A stretch of 64,000 nt of DNA. Source: Pedobacter namyangjuensis (lineage in GTDB: Bacteria > Bacteroidota > Bacteroidia > Sphingobacteriales > Sphingobacteriaceae). Numbering within the stretch: position 1 is the first letter of the stretch; the number at the start of each line of letters is the position of its first letter. A program made the translations under genes and the position numbers. The DNA lies in the NCBI RefSeq assembly GCF_003313325.1, contig NZ_QMHQ01000006.1:1-64000 (forward strand), in the 5' to 3' direction. Positions 26,723 through 36,380 of this stretch are shown one piece after another. Under the pieces are notes generated by a model. The model was not told where the DNA came from. It worked only from the letters and a program-made list of their open reading frames with translations, and made no database searches.

Positions 26723-27997
26723 TCAAACAGCTTTTTTAAACAAAATCGTAAAATTGTGCCTGCCTGAATAGGTATAGTTAAGTTGGTAATTGTAAAGGTT
26801 GGTAATCGCTTTAACAATGGACAATCCAAGTCCAGTGCTATTTTTATTTTTGCTGTCTTTTTGAAAACGACTAAAGATGCGCTCCTCATTTAAGGGAACG
26901 GTTTTACCAGTATTGCTTATAGTCAAACTATATTTTTTTATCGTGATGATGATATTTCCACCCTCATAATTATGGATAACTGCATTTTTAAGCAAGTTTG
27001 ATATTAGTATTGCAGCCAAATCCTTATTCATTGCGTAATTTAGCTCAGCCTCTTCTATTAGCTCAATTTCAACACCTTTGGTTTCAGCGTAATCGTCGTA
27101 CTCGTTAATTAGCGATTTTACTAATTGTACAACCGACACAACTTCTACTGCACCGTATTGTCTATTCTCTATCTTTGAAAGTAATAGTAATGATTTGTTG
27201 AGCCTAATTAGGCGTTGTAGCGTACTCATAACCTGCCCTATAGCATCTAATTGGTGATTGGTTAAGGTTTCATCTTCCGCAAGCAGTTCAAGCCTATTTA
27301 GGCTAATGGCTAAGGGAGTTTGTAACTCGTGCGATGCATTTTCTATAAACTGTTTTTGATAACGATAAGTATTAACAGAGTGCTCAGCCAATACAACTAA
27401 CGAATCATTTAACTCCCTAAACTCCCGCACTTCGGTTTTGGTTGTTTTAATTCCCTCATCTTTATCTAACCTAAAGGCACGTAGGTTTCTCAATAGCTGA
27501 TAAAAAGATGTCCATACTTTTCTGATGAGCAAGTTGTTAATTAATAGAACACTGCTAAGAATAGCTACGTATAGCAAAATAAGCCCATAAAGTAAACTTT
27601 CAACCAAATCGTCTTCTCCTACTGTTGAAGCCACGATTTTCATCTCGTAATATTTATCATCAATGGTAAAAACAGTAGAAAGCATTCTAAACGGCTCCAT
27701 CTCTTCGTCGTTCAAAGTCCACATCAAAGTATCTCGGTAGTTATCCCTAAAGCTTAAGCCATGTTTGCCACTTATTTCCTTTATCTGGTAGTTATGTTCA
27801 GAAAATCCAGAACGCTCGATAATTCCGGCATCTTTGTTTACCCGTTTAATTACCAACATCTTGTTGTTTTCAAGCCCATCGTCCAAGCTATTTTGTATTT
27901 CGCTAATCATCCTAAAATAGAATAATACTGCCCAAACACTTAGCACCAATAACAATGCTATAGACAAATACTTAAGCGTATAATTTATCAGTTTCAT
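26723..27997 (-). CDS. sensor histidine kinase
   Basis: A 424-residue kinase. Two membrane helices (about 10-30 and 131-155) bracket a periplasmic sensor region of about 100 residues. The dimerisation domain carries the phospho-acceptor H223 in ENASHELQTPLAISL. The ATPase domain follows: LISNLLKNAVIHN (N box), NTGKTVPLNEERIFSRFQ (G1/F box) and STGLGLSIVKAI (G2). Its start codon overlaps the end of the regulator by four bases, so the two are translated as a pair. The signal is unknown; the downstream PepSY-like proteins could be sensed partners. The C-terminus ends in RHNFTILFKK, as in similar kinases. Confidence 0.92.
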   Translation of the reverse strand: MKLINYTLKYLSIALLLVLSVWAVLFYFRMISEIQNSLDDGLENNKMLVIKRVNKDAGIIERSGFSEHNYQIKEISGKHGLSFRDNYRDTLMWTLNDEEMEPFRMLSTVFTIDDKYYEMKIVASTVGEDDLVESLLYGLILLYVAILSSVLLINNLLIRKVWTSFYQLLRNLRAFRLDKDEGIKTTKTEVREFRELNDSLVVLAEHSVNTYRYQKQFIENASHELQTPLAISLNRLELLAEDETLTNHQLDAIGQVMSTLQRLIRLNKSLLLLSKIENRQYGAVEVVSVVQLVKSLINEYDDYAETKGVEIELIEEAELNYAMNKDLAAILISNLLKNAVIHNYEGGNIIITIKKYSLTISNTGKTVPLNEERIFSRFQKDSKNKNSTGLGLSIVKAITNLYNYQLNYTYSGRHNFTILFKKAV

Positions 27998-28671
27998 AAA
28001 ATGATAAGCTTGTATCCGATGCCATAAACGGCCTTAACTTCAATTTCCGCAGAATTTTCTTTTAACTTTTTGCGCAGATTTTTAATTTGAGAATAAATGA
28101 ATTCAAAATCGTCTGCACCGTCTATATTGTCGCCCCAAACTTGCTCGGCCAAGGCTATTTTATTTACCAAACGATTTTTGTTCACAGCCAGGTAACTTAA
28201 AATATCAAACTCTTTCCTATTTAACGCCAACTCGACCCCAGCTATCCACACCTGTCTAAAATCCATGTCTATCCTTGTATTTGCTAACTCAATGGTATTT
28301 TTTCCGTCCAAAAATTTACGGCGTAAAACAGATTTTATCCTAGCGTTTAGCTCTGCGATATGGAAAGGCTTCACTAAATAATCGTCGGCCCCCATTTCAA
28401 GCCCTTTAATTTTATCCTCTACAGAATCTTTAGCCGATATTATTATCACATTATCGGATTTTTTTAATTGCTTTAGCTTAGCGAGTAAATCCAGCCCGTT
28501 TCCATCTGGCAACATAATATCCAATAGAACACAATCATACTCGTAAGAAATCAGCTTCTGCAACGCATCTGCATAATTACCTACAGTTTCTACCACAAAA
28601 AACTCTTTTTCAAGAGACTCTTTAATCACCTCCAATAAATCGACTTCGTCTTCAACCAGCAGTAGCTTCAT
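27994..28671 (-). CDS. OmpR family response regulator
   Basis: A 225-residue regulator. The receiver domain (about 1-115) has the acidic pair ED7-8, the phospho-acceptor D51 in VLLDIMLPDG, and K102-like lysine in YLVKPFHIAEL. The C-terminal winged-helix domain (about 128-225) has LNRKEFDILSYLAVNKNRLV and YGIGYKL, as in OmpR/PhoB. It is the first gene of the cluster, overlapping the kinase gene by four bases, and probably controls the two PepSY-like genes downstream. Confidence 0.93.
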   Translation of the reverse strand: MKLLLVEDEVDLLEVIKESLEKEFFVVETVGNYADALQKLISYEYDCVLLDIMLPDGNGLDLLAKLKQLKKSDNVIIISAKDSVEDKIKGLEMGADDYLVKPFHIAELNARIKSVLRRKFLDGKNTIELANTRIDMDFRQVWIAGVELALNRKEFDILSYLAVNKNRLVNKIALAEQVWGDNIDGADDFEFIYSQIKNLRKKLKENSAEIEVKAVYGIGYKLIIL

Positions 28672-28839
28672 ATCGCAAATTTGATAATAAAACTGGAAAA
28701 ATACTGGATTTCATTTGGTTGCATATCGAATTTGCGTTGCGGATTAGTATCTAACAACATAACTAGTTAATATTTCAAAAGCTATTAATCGTTATTATGA
28801 CATTTATTTATTAATTTTAAGAAACCAGATAAATCATTC

Positions 28840-30537
28840 ATGAACCGATTAGCAATAAAACCAGCTTACTTTGCGATAATATTATTGATAAGCGCCAGTA
28901 CTAGCTTCGCCCAAACTATTCTCAAAAAAACCGATGTAAGCATAAACTTTAACAAACCAGTTGGCGAAATGTACCCCATGTGGGCTTGGTTTGGCTACGA
29001 CGAACCAAACTACACATACATGAAAGATGGCAAAAAGCTGTTAACAGAATTGGCTGCACTATCTCCTACCCCTGTATTTGTTAGAGCGCATAGCCTACTT
29101 GTTACCGGAGATGGGACTGCCGCTTTAAAATGGGGAAGCACAAATGCCTATACCGAAGATGCCAGCGGAAAACCCATTTACGATTGGAAAATTATCGATA
29201 GTATTTTTGACACCTACGTTAAACGAGGAATGAAACCGCTTGCGCAAATAGGTTTTATGCCACAAGCGCTAAGTACGCATCCAGAACCGTATAGACATTA
29301 TTGGAAACCTGGCGATCCTTACGGTGATATTATGACGGGATGGGCCTATCCACCTAAAGACTATGATAAGTGGAGAGAGTTGGTTTACCAATGGGTAAAA
29401 CATAGTGTAGAAAGATACGGTAAGGAAGAAGTGGAAAGCTGGTACTGGGAAGTTTGGAACGAACCTAACTATTACTGGAAAGGCACAATGGAAGAGTTTT
29501 TTAAAACCTACGACTATGCAGCGGATGGTGTAAAACGTGCTCTTCCTACCGCAAAAATCGGCGGACTAGATATTGCAAGCACTAGAAGTGAAGGTGCGCA
29601 AAAATGGATGCATGCTTTTATAAAACACTGTATAAATGGTAAAAACGAGGCAACCGGTAAAACTGGCGCTCCCTTAGATGCATTTCTTTTTCATGCCAAA
29701 GGCGAACCACAATTGGTAAAAGGAGTTGTTAGAATGAATATGGGCCCACAGTTAAGAGATATTTCAATGGGGTTTAAGATTGCGGCATCTTACCCGGAAA
29801 CCAAAAACCTTCCTCTTATTATTGGCGAAAGCGATCCAGAAGGATGTGCAGCTTGTGGAATGGCCACCAATCCGCAAAATGCTTACCGCAACGGCACCAT
29901 GTACAGCAGCTACACCGCAGCATCATTTGCCCGCAAATATTTACTGGCGGATAAATATGATGTTAATTTCTTAGGCGCAGTTTCTTGGTCGTTCGAGTTT
30001 GAAAACCAACCTTGGTTTTATGGTTTTAGAGATTTAGCCACCAATGGCGTTAACAAACCTGTGCTAAATGTTTTTAGAATGTTTGGCAAAATGAGTGGTA
30101 AACGAGTAGAGGTGCAGAGCGATAGAATGGTACCATTGGACGAAATAGTGGCAAAAAGCGTACAAGGAGAAAAATCTGAGATTGGCGCATTGGCTTCGAT
30201 AGATAAGAAAACAGCGGGCGTAATGGTTTGGAACTATCACGATTTAGATGTAGCTGGCGCTGCAGAACCTGTTCAAGTTACGTTAGCGGGCATTCCTGCT
30301 AAAAAAGTAACCTTTACACATTATACTATCGATAGCGAGCACAGCAATTCTTACGAAGTTTGGAAGAAAATGGGTTCGCCACAAAACCCAACCGCAACGC
30401 AAATTTCAACTTTAGAAAAAGCTGGTCAGCTAGAAACAGTTGGAAAACCTAAAAAACTAGACGTAAAAAATGGAGAGTTGAAAATAGATATCGCTTTGCA
30501 AAGACAAGCGGTTTCGCTAATTAAATTAGATTGGTAG
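28840..30537 (+). CDS. secreted glycoside hydrolase, GH39-like
   Basis: A 565-residue protein with a signal peptide (cleavage near SFA|QT, residue 24). A TIM-barrel glycosidase domain of the GH39 (beta-xylosidase/alpha-iduronidase) type occupies most of the chain: acid/base E208 in WEVWNEPNYYW, and a likely nucleophile E330 in LIIGESDPEGC. A C-terminal beta-sandwich (about 430-565) follows. The substrate is not evident; periplasmic or outer-membrane location is likely. No SusC/SusD pair is nearby, so it is not in an obvious polysaccharide-utilisation locus. It converges with the CoiA-like gene, 12 bases apart. Confidence 0.8.
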   Translation: MNRLAIKPAYFAIILLISASTSFAQTILKKTDVSINFNKPVGEMYPMWAWFGYDEPNYTYMKDGKKLLTELAALSPTPVFVRAHSLLVTGDGTAALKWGSTNAYTEDASGKPIYDWKIIDSIFDTYVKRGMKPLAQIGFMPQALSTHPEPYRHYWKPGDPYGDIMTGWAYPPKDYDKWRELVYQWVKHSVERYGKEEVESWYWEVWNEPNYYWKGTMEEFFKTYDYAADGVKRALPTAKIGGLDIASTRSEGAQKWMHAFIKHCINGKNEATGKTGAPLDAFLFHAKGEPQLVKGVVRMNMGPQLRDISMGFKIAASYPETKNLPLIIGESDPEGCAACGMATNPQNAYRNGTMYSSYTAASFARKYLLADKYDVNFLGAVSWSFEFENQPWFYGFRDLATNGVNKPVLNVFRMFGKMSGKRVEVQSDRMVPLDEIVAKSVQGEKSEIGALASIDKKTAGVMVWNYHDLDVAGAAEPVQVTLAGIPAKKVTFTHYTIDSEHSNSYEVWKKMGSPQNPTATQISTLEKAGQLETVGKPKKLDVKNGELKIDIALQRQAVSLIKLDW

Positions 30538-30548
30538 TTAAGGGAATT

Positions 30549-31184
30549 TTATTTCACATACCTTTCGATGAACGATTTTCTGGTAATCATATGCAAATAC
30601 GCAAAAGGACCAGAAAGTTGTTCTCTTTGTTTCAATTGATAAAGAAAATGGCCTCCTAAATCAATTACTAGCGGACATTTTGCCTCGTACCAAACTTTGT
30701 GCGGAAAACGCCAGCAAAATGAATAGTAATACGATGTTAAGGGAATATCTCTTAAAGATGGGTGATGAAAAGTTAGGACCTTCGGTTTTTGCACATTCGC
30801 AATAACATCTTCCTTTTTAACCATGGTAAGGTTGGCTTTATGGCAAAACTCAAGCATCGAAAGCCTTGCATCATCTACATCGGGCAAATGTTTAAGGATT
30901 TTAAAGCCTTTAAATTTTTTACCATTTATTACCCAAACCAAATTTGGATAAAAACGCTCCCTGCTTTGCAGTTCGGTTAAACTAATCGGCGAATTCTGAA
31001 ACTCTATGGTTGTGCCACAAGGCGTATGCACGTCTGCTCGGTGATACTCGCCCTGTAGTTTGTTTAAGAAAGTTATCTCCCTAAAACCTACCGGAAATGC
31101 CTTTTTCCAATCGCTATGCCAAGGCGTCTCTCCTTTGTAATACGCTGGTATAGCTACATCTATATCGGGTAGGGTTAATTCCAT
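30549..31184 (-). CDS. CoiA-like competence/nuclease domain protein
   Basis: A 211-residue protein. The central stretch HRADVHTPCGTTIEFQNSPI followed by SLTELQSRERFYPNLVWVING matches the CoiA-like nuclease domain (a restriction-endonuclease-like fold with the D...E-x-Q core). Around it are a short N-terminal region and a C-terminal part without a known domain. CoiA is required for transformation in streptococci; here this is family-based inference. The ATG at 31184 is preferred to a TTG 33 bases upstream. DprA, encoded 17 kb away, could work in the same process. Confidence 0.72.
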   Translation of the reverse strand: MELTLPDIDVAIPAYYKGETPWHSDWKKAFPVGFREITFLNKLQGEYHRADVHTPCGTTIEFQNSPISLTELQSRERFYPNLVWVINGKKFKGFKILKHLPDVDDARLSMLEFCHKANLTMVKKEDVIANVQKPKVLTFHHPSLRDIPLTSYYYSFCWRFPHKVWYEAKCPLVIDLGGHFLYQLKQREQLSGPFAYLHMITRKSFIERYVK

Positions 31185-31443
31185 AGATTTTGTAGGTGCA
31201 AAATTAAAATTGTTCAAACATTAAATTCATAGAAAATATCAACATTTTGTAAGATTCCCCTTTTGTTAAAGGTGCTAGATAAACCCTCCTTCAGAAATAT
31301 CCAACTTATTTAATAGCGGAAAATTACAGCTAGCAACATCAGTTAATGCTGTTACAATAATCGCCTGTAGCTGATTCACAATTGATATATAATTTAGACA
31401 GCATTTTGACGGGGAAATCTTCGAGCTACTCCATCGCGTTGAG

Positions 31444-31473
31444 CAAAAAAAGCAGGTAAAAACCTGCTTTTTC
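31444..31473 (-). terminator. terminator of metZ
   Basis: AAAAAAGCAGGT, loop AAAA, ACCTGCTTTTT form a perfect stem with tracts on both sides, 42 bases beyond the metZ stop. The rest of the gap 31218-31443 contains nothing recognised. Confidence 0.85.
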
Positions 31474-31514
31474 GATTATCAAATTCAAAATGTTAAACGC
31501 AATTAATTTAAATG

Positions 31515-32681
31515 CTAACCGTTTAAGGCAGTTTCAATGTCTTTTAAGATATCGTCTATATGTTCTAAACCGATAGATAAACGAATAGAACCTTGTTCAA
31601 TGCCAACTATGTTACGTTCTTGTTCGGTAAGTTTACTGTGCGTACTTGTTGCCGGATGAGTAGCTATGGAACGTGTATCGGCCAAATTTGCGGAAATAGA
31701 AAACATCTTTAAACCATCCATAAAATTTCTTGCGCCTTCAATACCACCTTCAACAACAATAGTTACTATACCACCGCCCTGCTTCATTTGTTTTTTAGCT
31801 ATTTCGTACTGCGGATGCGATTTTAAGAATGGGTACTTAACCAACTTAATTTTCGGGTGTTTTTCCAGATATTCAGCAACTTTTAAAGCGTTTTCGCAAT
31901 GGCGATCCATTCTTACAGCTAAAGTCTCTAAACTTTTAGATAGAACCCAGGCGTTAAAAGGTGATAACGATGGTCCGCTATGGCGAGCAAAGTTCATCAC
32001 TTCAGTAATCAAATCCTTTCTCCCTAAAATAATACCGCCTAATACACGACCTTGACCATCAATATATTTGGTAGCCGAATGGATAGAAATATGCGCACCC
32101 AACTTAATAGGCTGTTGTAAATAAGGAGTAGCAAAACAGTTATCCACCACTAATAAAACTTGATGTTTTTTAGCCAAATTGCCTAAAAATTCCAAGTCAA
32201 TAATATCTATCCCTGGATTTGATGGCGTTTCTACAAAGATGATTTTAGTGTTCGGTTTAATTAAGCCTTCCCAATCTTTCGGTTTATCTAAATCAGCATA
32301 ATCAAACGTTACACCCCATTTAGAAAAAACATTAGTTAGCAGTTGGTGTGTAGAACCAAAAACCGAGCGACTTGATACCACATGGTCGCCACTTTTTAGA
32401 AATGCGCCAAACGTAGTAAAAATCGATGCCATACCAGTTGCCGTTGCAAAACCATCCTCAGCACCTTCTAGCAAACACATTTTCTCAATAAATTCAGATG
32501 TGTTTGGATTAGAATAACGGCTATAAACGTTCCCTTCTTTTTCGTTAGCAAAAAGGGCACGCATTTCTTCCGCATCATCAAACTTATAACTTGAGGTAAG
32601 GTAAATTGGCGAAGAATGTTCTTTATGGCTACTTCTTTCGGTTTGTGTACGTATGGCTATGGTTTCGAATTTGTTGGACAT
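31515..32681 (-). CDS. metZ: O-succinylhomoserine sulfhydrylase (trans-sulfuration PLP enzyme)
   Basis: A 388-residue fold-type I PLP enzyme of the Cys/Met metabolism family. The closest family pattern is MetZ: it has LTSSYKFDDAEEM, GNVYSRYSNPN, GMASIFTTFGAFLKSGDHVV, VVDNCFATPYLQQP, the PLP lysine in SIHSATKYIDGQGR, and TRSIATHPATSTHSKLTEQER. The reaction is sulfide plus activated homoserine giving homocysteine, feeding methionine synthesis. Together with the cystathionine-synthase-like gene it covers sulfur amino-acid interconversion. It is the second gene after OsmC on the minus strand, 73 bases downstream, and ends at a strong terminator. Confidence 0.9.
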   Translation of the reverse strand: MSNKFETIAIRTQTERSSHKEHSSPIYLTSSYKFDDAEEMRALFANEKEGNVYSRYSNPNTSEFIEKMCLLEGAEDGFATATGMASIFTTFGAFLKSGDHVVSSRSVFGSTHQLLTNVFSKWGVTFDYADLDKPKDWEGLIKPNTKIIFVETPSNPGIDIIDLEFLGNLAKKHQVLLVVDNCFATPYLQQPIKLGAHISIHSATKYIDGQGRVLGGIILGRKDLITEVMNFARHSGPSLSPFNAWVLSKSLETLAVRMDRHCENALKVAEYLEKHPKIKLVKYPFLKSHPQYEIAKKQMKQGGGIVTIVVEGGIEGARNFMDGLKMFSISANLADTRSIATHPATSTHSKLTEQERNIVGIEQGSIRLSIGLEHIDDILKDIETALNG

Positions 32682-32754
32682 TTTGAATGTTTTAAATTTT
32701 AGGTTGTAAGTTATAAGTTATTAAGAAACGTGGCTACGTAAAACTTAAAACGTA

Positions 32755-33174
32755 TTACTTATTACCATTTATAGTATATGTAAAGTTAATTTTCGCAGAG
32801 CGACCAAGAATGTTGGCTACTGAGCAATATTTATCAAAAGTTAAAGCTAAAGCCCGTTCCACTTTCTGTTCATTTAGATTTCCTGATAAGATAAACTGTA
32901 TATTAATCTCATCAAAGATTGCTGGCTCTTCATTTACTCTAGAAGCATTAATATTGATTTTGATATCATCTAACTGTTCTTTTTGTTTGGTGAGGATGTT
33001 AACCATATCTATACCGCTACAGCCACCTAAGCCAACCAATAAAGTTTCCATAGGCCTAAAGCCTTTGCCCTCGCCACCTATGGCAGGATTAGCATCTAAC
33101 TCAACTGTAAAACCGCCTTCATTAGTTGCTTCAAAATTAAATTTCCCGCTTTTGCGAATAAGGTTGATTTGCAT
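32755..33174 (-). CDS. OsmC family protein
   Basis: A 139-residue OsmC/Ohr-fold protein. The peroxidatic cysteine lies in LLVGLGGCSGIDMVNIL and the second conserved cysteine is in FDKYCSVANIL. These proteins reduce organic hydroperoxides as dimers. Many annotated OsmC members of this short YhfA-like form have no proven substrate. The ATG at 33174 is preferred to the GTG at 33195, which would add seven lysine-rich residues. It sits just upstream of metZ on the same strand. Confidence 0.85.
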   Translation of the reverse strand: MQINLIRKSGKFNFEATNEGGFTVELDANPAIGGEGKGFRPMETLLVGLGGCSGIDMVNILTKQKEQLDDIKININASRVNEEPAIFDEINIQFILSGNLNEQKVERALALTFDKYCSVANILGRSAKINFTYTINGNK

Positions 33175-33259
33175 AATTCTTTTTTTTACCACCAAGGCAC
33201 GGAAAACACGAAGATTAAATTACTTGGTGTACTTTGTGTCATTGCGGTTGATAACTTAT

Positions 33260-34063
33260 TTAAACATCGTAAAAAACAAAATTGTCTTTTTCCAGTTCCG
33301 GCAGAGCAACCTGTCTTTCAAAAATTCCAAAAACCGATGAGCCGCTACCACTCATTAATGCAAATGTAGCACCTGCGCTGTAAAGCTGCGTTTTTATTGC
33401 GTCAATTTCTGGATATTTTTTAAAAACCGAGCTTTCAAAATCGTTTTTCAAATTTAATTTCCAATCAGACACAGGCAATTTGATGGAATCTCGAAGATCA
33501 TTTTCAGGCATAGCCACGGTTGCGTTTGCGTAAGCCTCGGCTGTAGACACATGAATATTTGGCTTTACAAGTACTATAAAGTAGGCTGATAAGTCTACTT
33601 CAATTGCTTCAAACTCGTCGCCTTTGGCAAATGCGTATGCAGGCATGTTTTCTATAAAAAAAGCGCAATCGGCACCTAATAGCCTAGCGTAGTTCTGCAT
33701 TTGTTCGACTGAAAGCCCTAACGTAAATTTATCGTTTACCAGTTTAATTAGAAACGCTGCATCTGCAGAACCACCACCCAAGCCAGCTCCTACCGGGATA
33801 TTTTTAAGCAGTACAATTTGCTGATTTGGCAAATCAAAATCCGCCTGCAAAGTTTTAAACGCCTTTAAACAAATATTATCCTCAGCGGTGCCTGGTATTT
33901 CTATGCCCTTAATTAACATCGAAGTTTCTTCAGCATCCACCAACTCTACTACGTCTTTTAGCTTTATTGGGTAAAAAACAGTTTGTAGGTTATGGTAGCC
34001 ATCAGCACGTTTTTCGGTTAGATAGAGCCCTAGATTTATTTTGGCGTTTGCGAATGCTAACAT
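33260..34063 (-). CDS. ispE: 4-diphosphocytidyl-2-C-methyl-D-erythritol kinase
   Basis: A 267-residue GHMP kinase of the methylerythritol phosphate isoprenoid pathway. It phosphorylates CDP-methylerythritol at the 2-hydroxyl. Visible motifs: the N-terminal FANAKINLGLYLTEKRADGY with the substrate lysine, the ATP loop PVGAGLGGGSADAAFL, and the C-terminal ALMSGSGSSVFGIF. Length is near the usual 280. It stands alone in its region. Confidence 0.95.
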   Translation of the reverse strand: MLAFANAKINLGLYLTEKRADGYHNLQTVFYPIKLKDVVELVDAEETSMLIKGIEIPGTAEDNICLKAFKTLQADFDLPNQQIVLLKNIPVGAGLGGGSADAAFLIKLVNDKFTLGLSVEQMQNYARLLGADCAFFIENMPAYAFAKGDEFEAIEVDLSAYFIVLVKPNIHVSTAEAYANATVAMPENDLRDSIKLPVSDWKLNLKNDFESSVFKKYPEIDAIKTQLYSAGATFALMSGSGSSVFGIFERQVALPELEKDNFVFYDV

Positions 34064-34171
34064 TTTGATTTTAGATTTTAGAATGACGATTTACGAGTTA
34101 TGAGTTGAGGCTTATCAGCCAAAGGATTCGACTTTGCAAATTAAGCAACTTTTCACCTTCAACTGTCCACT

Positions 34172-34759
34172 TTAAACTTTATAGGTATAATGCCCGATAA
34201 TTTTCCAAGCGAAAAGCACATCTTCCATTACTTGCCCGGCGCCAATGTTATGCACAATCAGGTAGCGTTTGCCATCGGAAGATTTTTTGTTAACCACCAA
34301 ACCTATATGAGAAATATTTCCGCTCAAATTCCAACAAACGATATCGCCAGGTTTGTATTGGTTCGCTTCTTTCGTCGTTGGTTTTACCGTTCCTTTGCGT
34401 TTAAAGAATACCATCAGATTGTAAACCCTTCTATGGTCTATATTTTTATCGGTAGTTTTACGTCCCCAATCTTTAGGATATAGCTTAAAATTAGGCTTCA
34501 TATCCTCGTGTACATCCTTCTGCAAATCTACTTTAAAAGCATTTCTATAGGCTCTTATCACTACATCCGTACAAACACCTTTATTAGCCGGCACATCGCC
34601 ATTTGGGTAGGGCATAGAAAAATAAGCGGGATCATAAGTTACTTGATCTTTTGTTAGTGCAAGAGCAGCATCAGACAGTTTAAGTGCGTTAGTCGATTGC
34701 GCTAAAGTGTTCAGAGCCAAAAAAAGAACGATACAAAAGCAAAATATTTTCTTAGTCAT
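34172..34759 (-). CDS. DUF1287 domain-containing secreted protein
   Basis: A 195-residue protein with a signal peptide (LALNTLAQ, cleavage near A|QS at 20). The mature protein matches the DUF1287 family, which has a permuted NlpC/P60-like papain fold: the conserved GVCTDVVIRAYRNAF carries a likely nucleophile Cys, and SHIGLVVNK (His) and IVHNIGAG (His) follow in the usual order. A cell-wall or amide hydrolase role is possible but unproven. Length is typical for the family. Confidence 0.82.
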   Translation of the reverse strand: MTKKIFCFCIVLFLALNTLAQSTNALKLSDAALALTKDQVTYDPAYFSMPYPNGDVPANKGVCTDVVIRAYRNAFKVDLQKDVHEDMKPNFKLYPKDWGRKTTDKNIDHRRVYNLMVFFKRKGTVKPTTKEANQYKPGDIVCWNLSGNISHIGLVVNKKSSDGKRYLIVHNIGAGQVMEDVLFAWKIIGHYTYKV

Positions 34760-34921
34760 AGAGATGGTATACTGGGTCTCAAATCTACTTTAATTTTTAT
34801 AAATGTAAAAAATCCACTATGTGGAAAAAGCAAAACCTTAGAATTTTAGTCTATCCTTATCAAACCTAAAATCATTTATTATATTGTAATCGTTTTTAAA
34901 ACCCTAACCAAAAATCCCTAG

Positions 34922-36232
34922 ATGAAACGAAGAAATTTTATACAATCTAGCTCTGTTCTATTAGCTAGCACCAGTTTAGGTTCCATTATACCTTTAAACC
35001 TATTTGCCTCGAACAATGTAGCTGATAAAATCCGCTTTGCGGTTATTGGTATAAACGGCATGGGATGGTCTAACTTAAATGCTTTATTGAAAGATTCTAG
35101 AGCCCAATGCGTAGCACTTTGCGATGTAGATAAAAACGTGCTGACCAGAAGATCTGCAGAATTAGCCAAGCGAAATATAAATGTTGCTACCGCTACAGAT
35201 TACAAAAAACTATTAGAAGACAAGCAGATTGACGCAATTGTAATAGGTACGCCAGATCATTGGCATTGCAAAATGATGGTTGACGCCCTTGCTGCCGGTA
35301 AAGATGTTTATGTGGAGAAACCAGTTGGCAACTCTATTGAAGAATGCAATATTATGCTTGCCGCACAAAAAAAATACAACAAAGTTGTACAGGTTGGTCA
35401 ATGGCAACGTAGCCAAAAACACTTTGCAGACGCGATGGCATATGTTCACTCGGGCAAATTGGGCAATGTGCGCTTGGTAAAGGCTTGGGCCTACCAAGGT
35501 TGGATGAAAGCCATACCAGTATTGCCAGATTCTTTAGTTCCAGAAGGAGTTGATTACGATTCGTGGCTTGGTCCCGCTAAAAAAGTGCCTTTCAACCAAA
35601 ATCGCTTTCACTTTAATTTTAGATGGTTTTGGGATTACGCCGGTGGCTTAATGACAGATTGGGGCGTGCATATGATAGACTTTGGGTTATTGGGTATGAA
35701 AGCCGAAAATCCGATTAGCATTGTAGCCTCTGGCGGAAAATTTGCTAATCCAAATGATGCCTCTGAAACTCCAGATACCTTAACTACAGTATTTCAGTTT
35801 AAAGATTTTAACCTGCAATGGGAGCACGCAACTGGAATAGATGGAGGACCGTACAACAGAAATCATGGCGTTGCTTTTATTGGAAACAATGGAACGCTGG
35901 TATTAAATAGACAAGGATGGGAAGTAATACCAGAAAAAGCAGATGGAAAAGATAAAATTGAACGTATTGAACTTCAAAAATCTGTAGATGATGGCTTGGT
36001 AAAACATACCAGTAATTTTTTAGATGTTATTCAGTCTAGAAAAATGGAAAATTTAAATGCACCAATTGAAGCGGGCGCTCATATTGCCAACATCTGCCAA
36101 ATGGGAAACATTGCTTACAAGGTTGGTAAAAAAATATATTGGGATGCAGAAAAAAACAAGTTTACGGATAGTGAATCTAATAAATACCTCAGTGCAAAAT
36201 ACCACAATGGTTATAAGATGCCTACCATTTAG
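34922..36232 (+). CDS. Gfo/Idh/MocA family oxidoreductase, Tat-exported
   Basis: A 436-residue NAD(P)-dependent oxidoreductase. The start MKRRNFIQSSSVLLASTSLG is a Tat-type signal, as is usual for this family in Bacteroidota. The Rossmann domain begins near residue 40 (IRFAVIGINGMGWSNLNAL) and contains VIGTPDHWHCKMMVDALAAG and the conserved EKPVGNSIEE. The C-terminal alpha/beta domain has WDYAGGLMTDWGVHMIDFGL. Family members act on sugars, inositol or sugar acids; the substrate is not evident. It is a single gene, with two copies of TGTGGAAAAAGCAAA flanking it. Confidence 0.9.
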   Translation: MKRRNFIQSSSVLLASTSLGSIIPLNLFASNNVADKIRFAVIGINGMGWSNLNALLKDSRAQCVALCDVDKNVLTRRSAELAKRNINVATATDYKKLLEDKQIDAIVIGTPDHWHCKMMVDALAAGKDVYVEKPVGNSIEECNIMLAAQKKYNKVVQVGQWQRSQKHFADAMAYVHSGKLGNVRLVKAWAYQGWMKAIPVLPDSLVPEGVDYDSWLGPAKKVPFNQNRFHFNFRWFWDYAGGLMTDWGVHMIDFGLLGMKAENPISIVASGGKFANPNDASETPDTLTTVFQFKDFNLQWEHATGIDGGPYNRNHGVAFIGNNGTLVLNRQGWEVIPEKADGKDKIERIELQKSVDDGLVKHTSNFLDVIQSRKMENLNAPIEAGAHIANICQMGNIAYKVGKKIYWDAEKNKFTDSESNKYLSAKYHNGYKMPTI

Positions 36233-36329
36233 ATTCTAATTATCCAATTCCACTTTCCTATTCGTCATTCCTTGGTTAAGAAAATAGACAATGTGGAAAA
36301 AGCAAACCGGTAAAGACTATTTTAATTTT

Positions 36330-36337
36330 TAGTTTTG
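36330..36337 (+). promoter_or_regulatory. -7 box upstream of thyA
   Basis: TAGTTTTG fits TAnnTTTG, 43 bases before the thyA ATG. A -33 box is not obvious. Confidence 0.4.
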
Positions 36338-36380
36338 TATTAAACAATTTAAAAATCTCGATTTATCGGGATTAGAGGTT

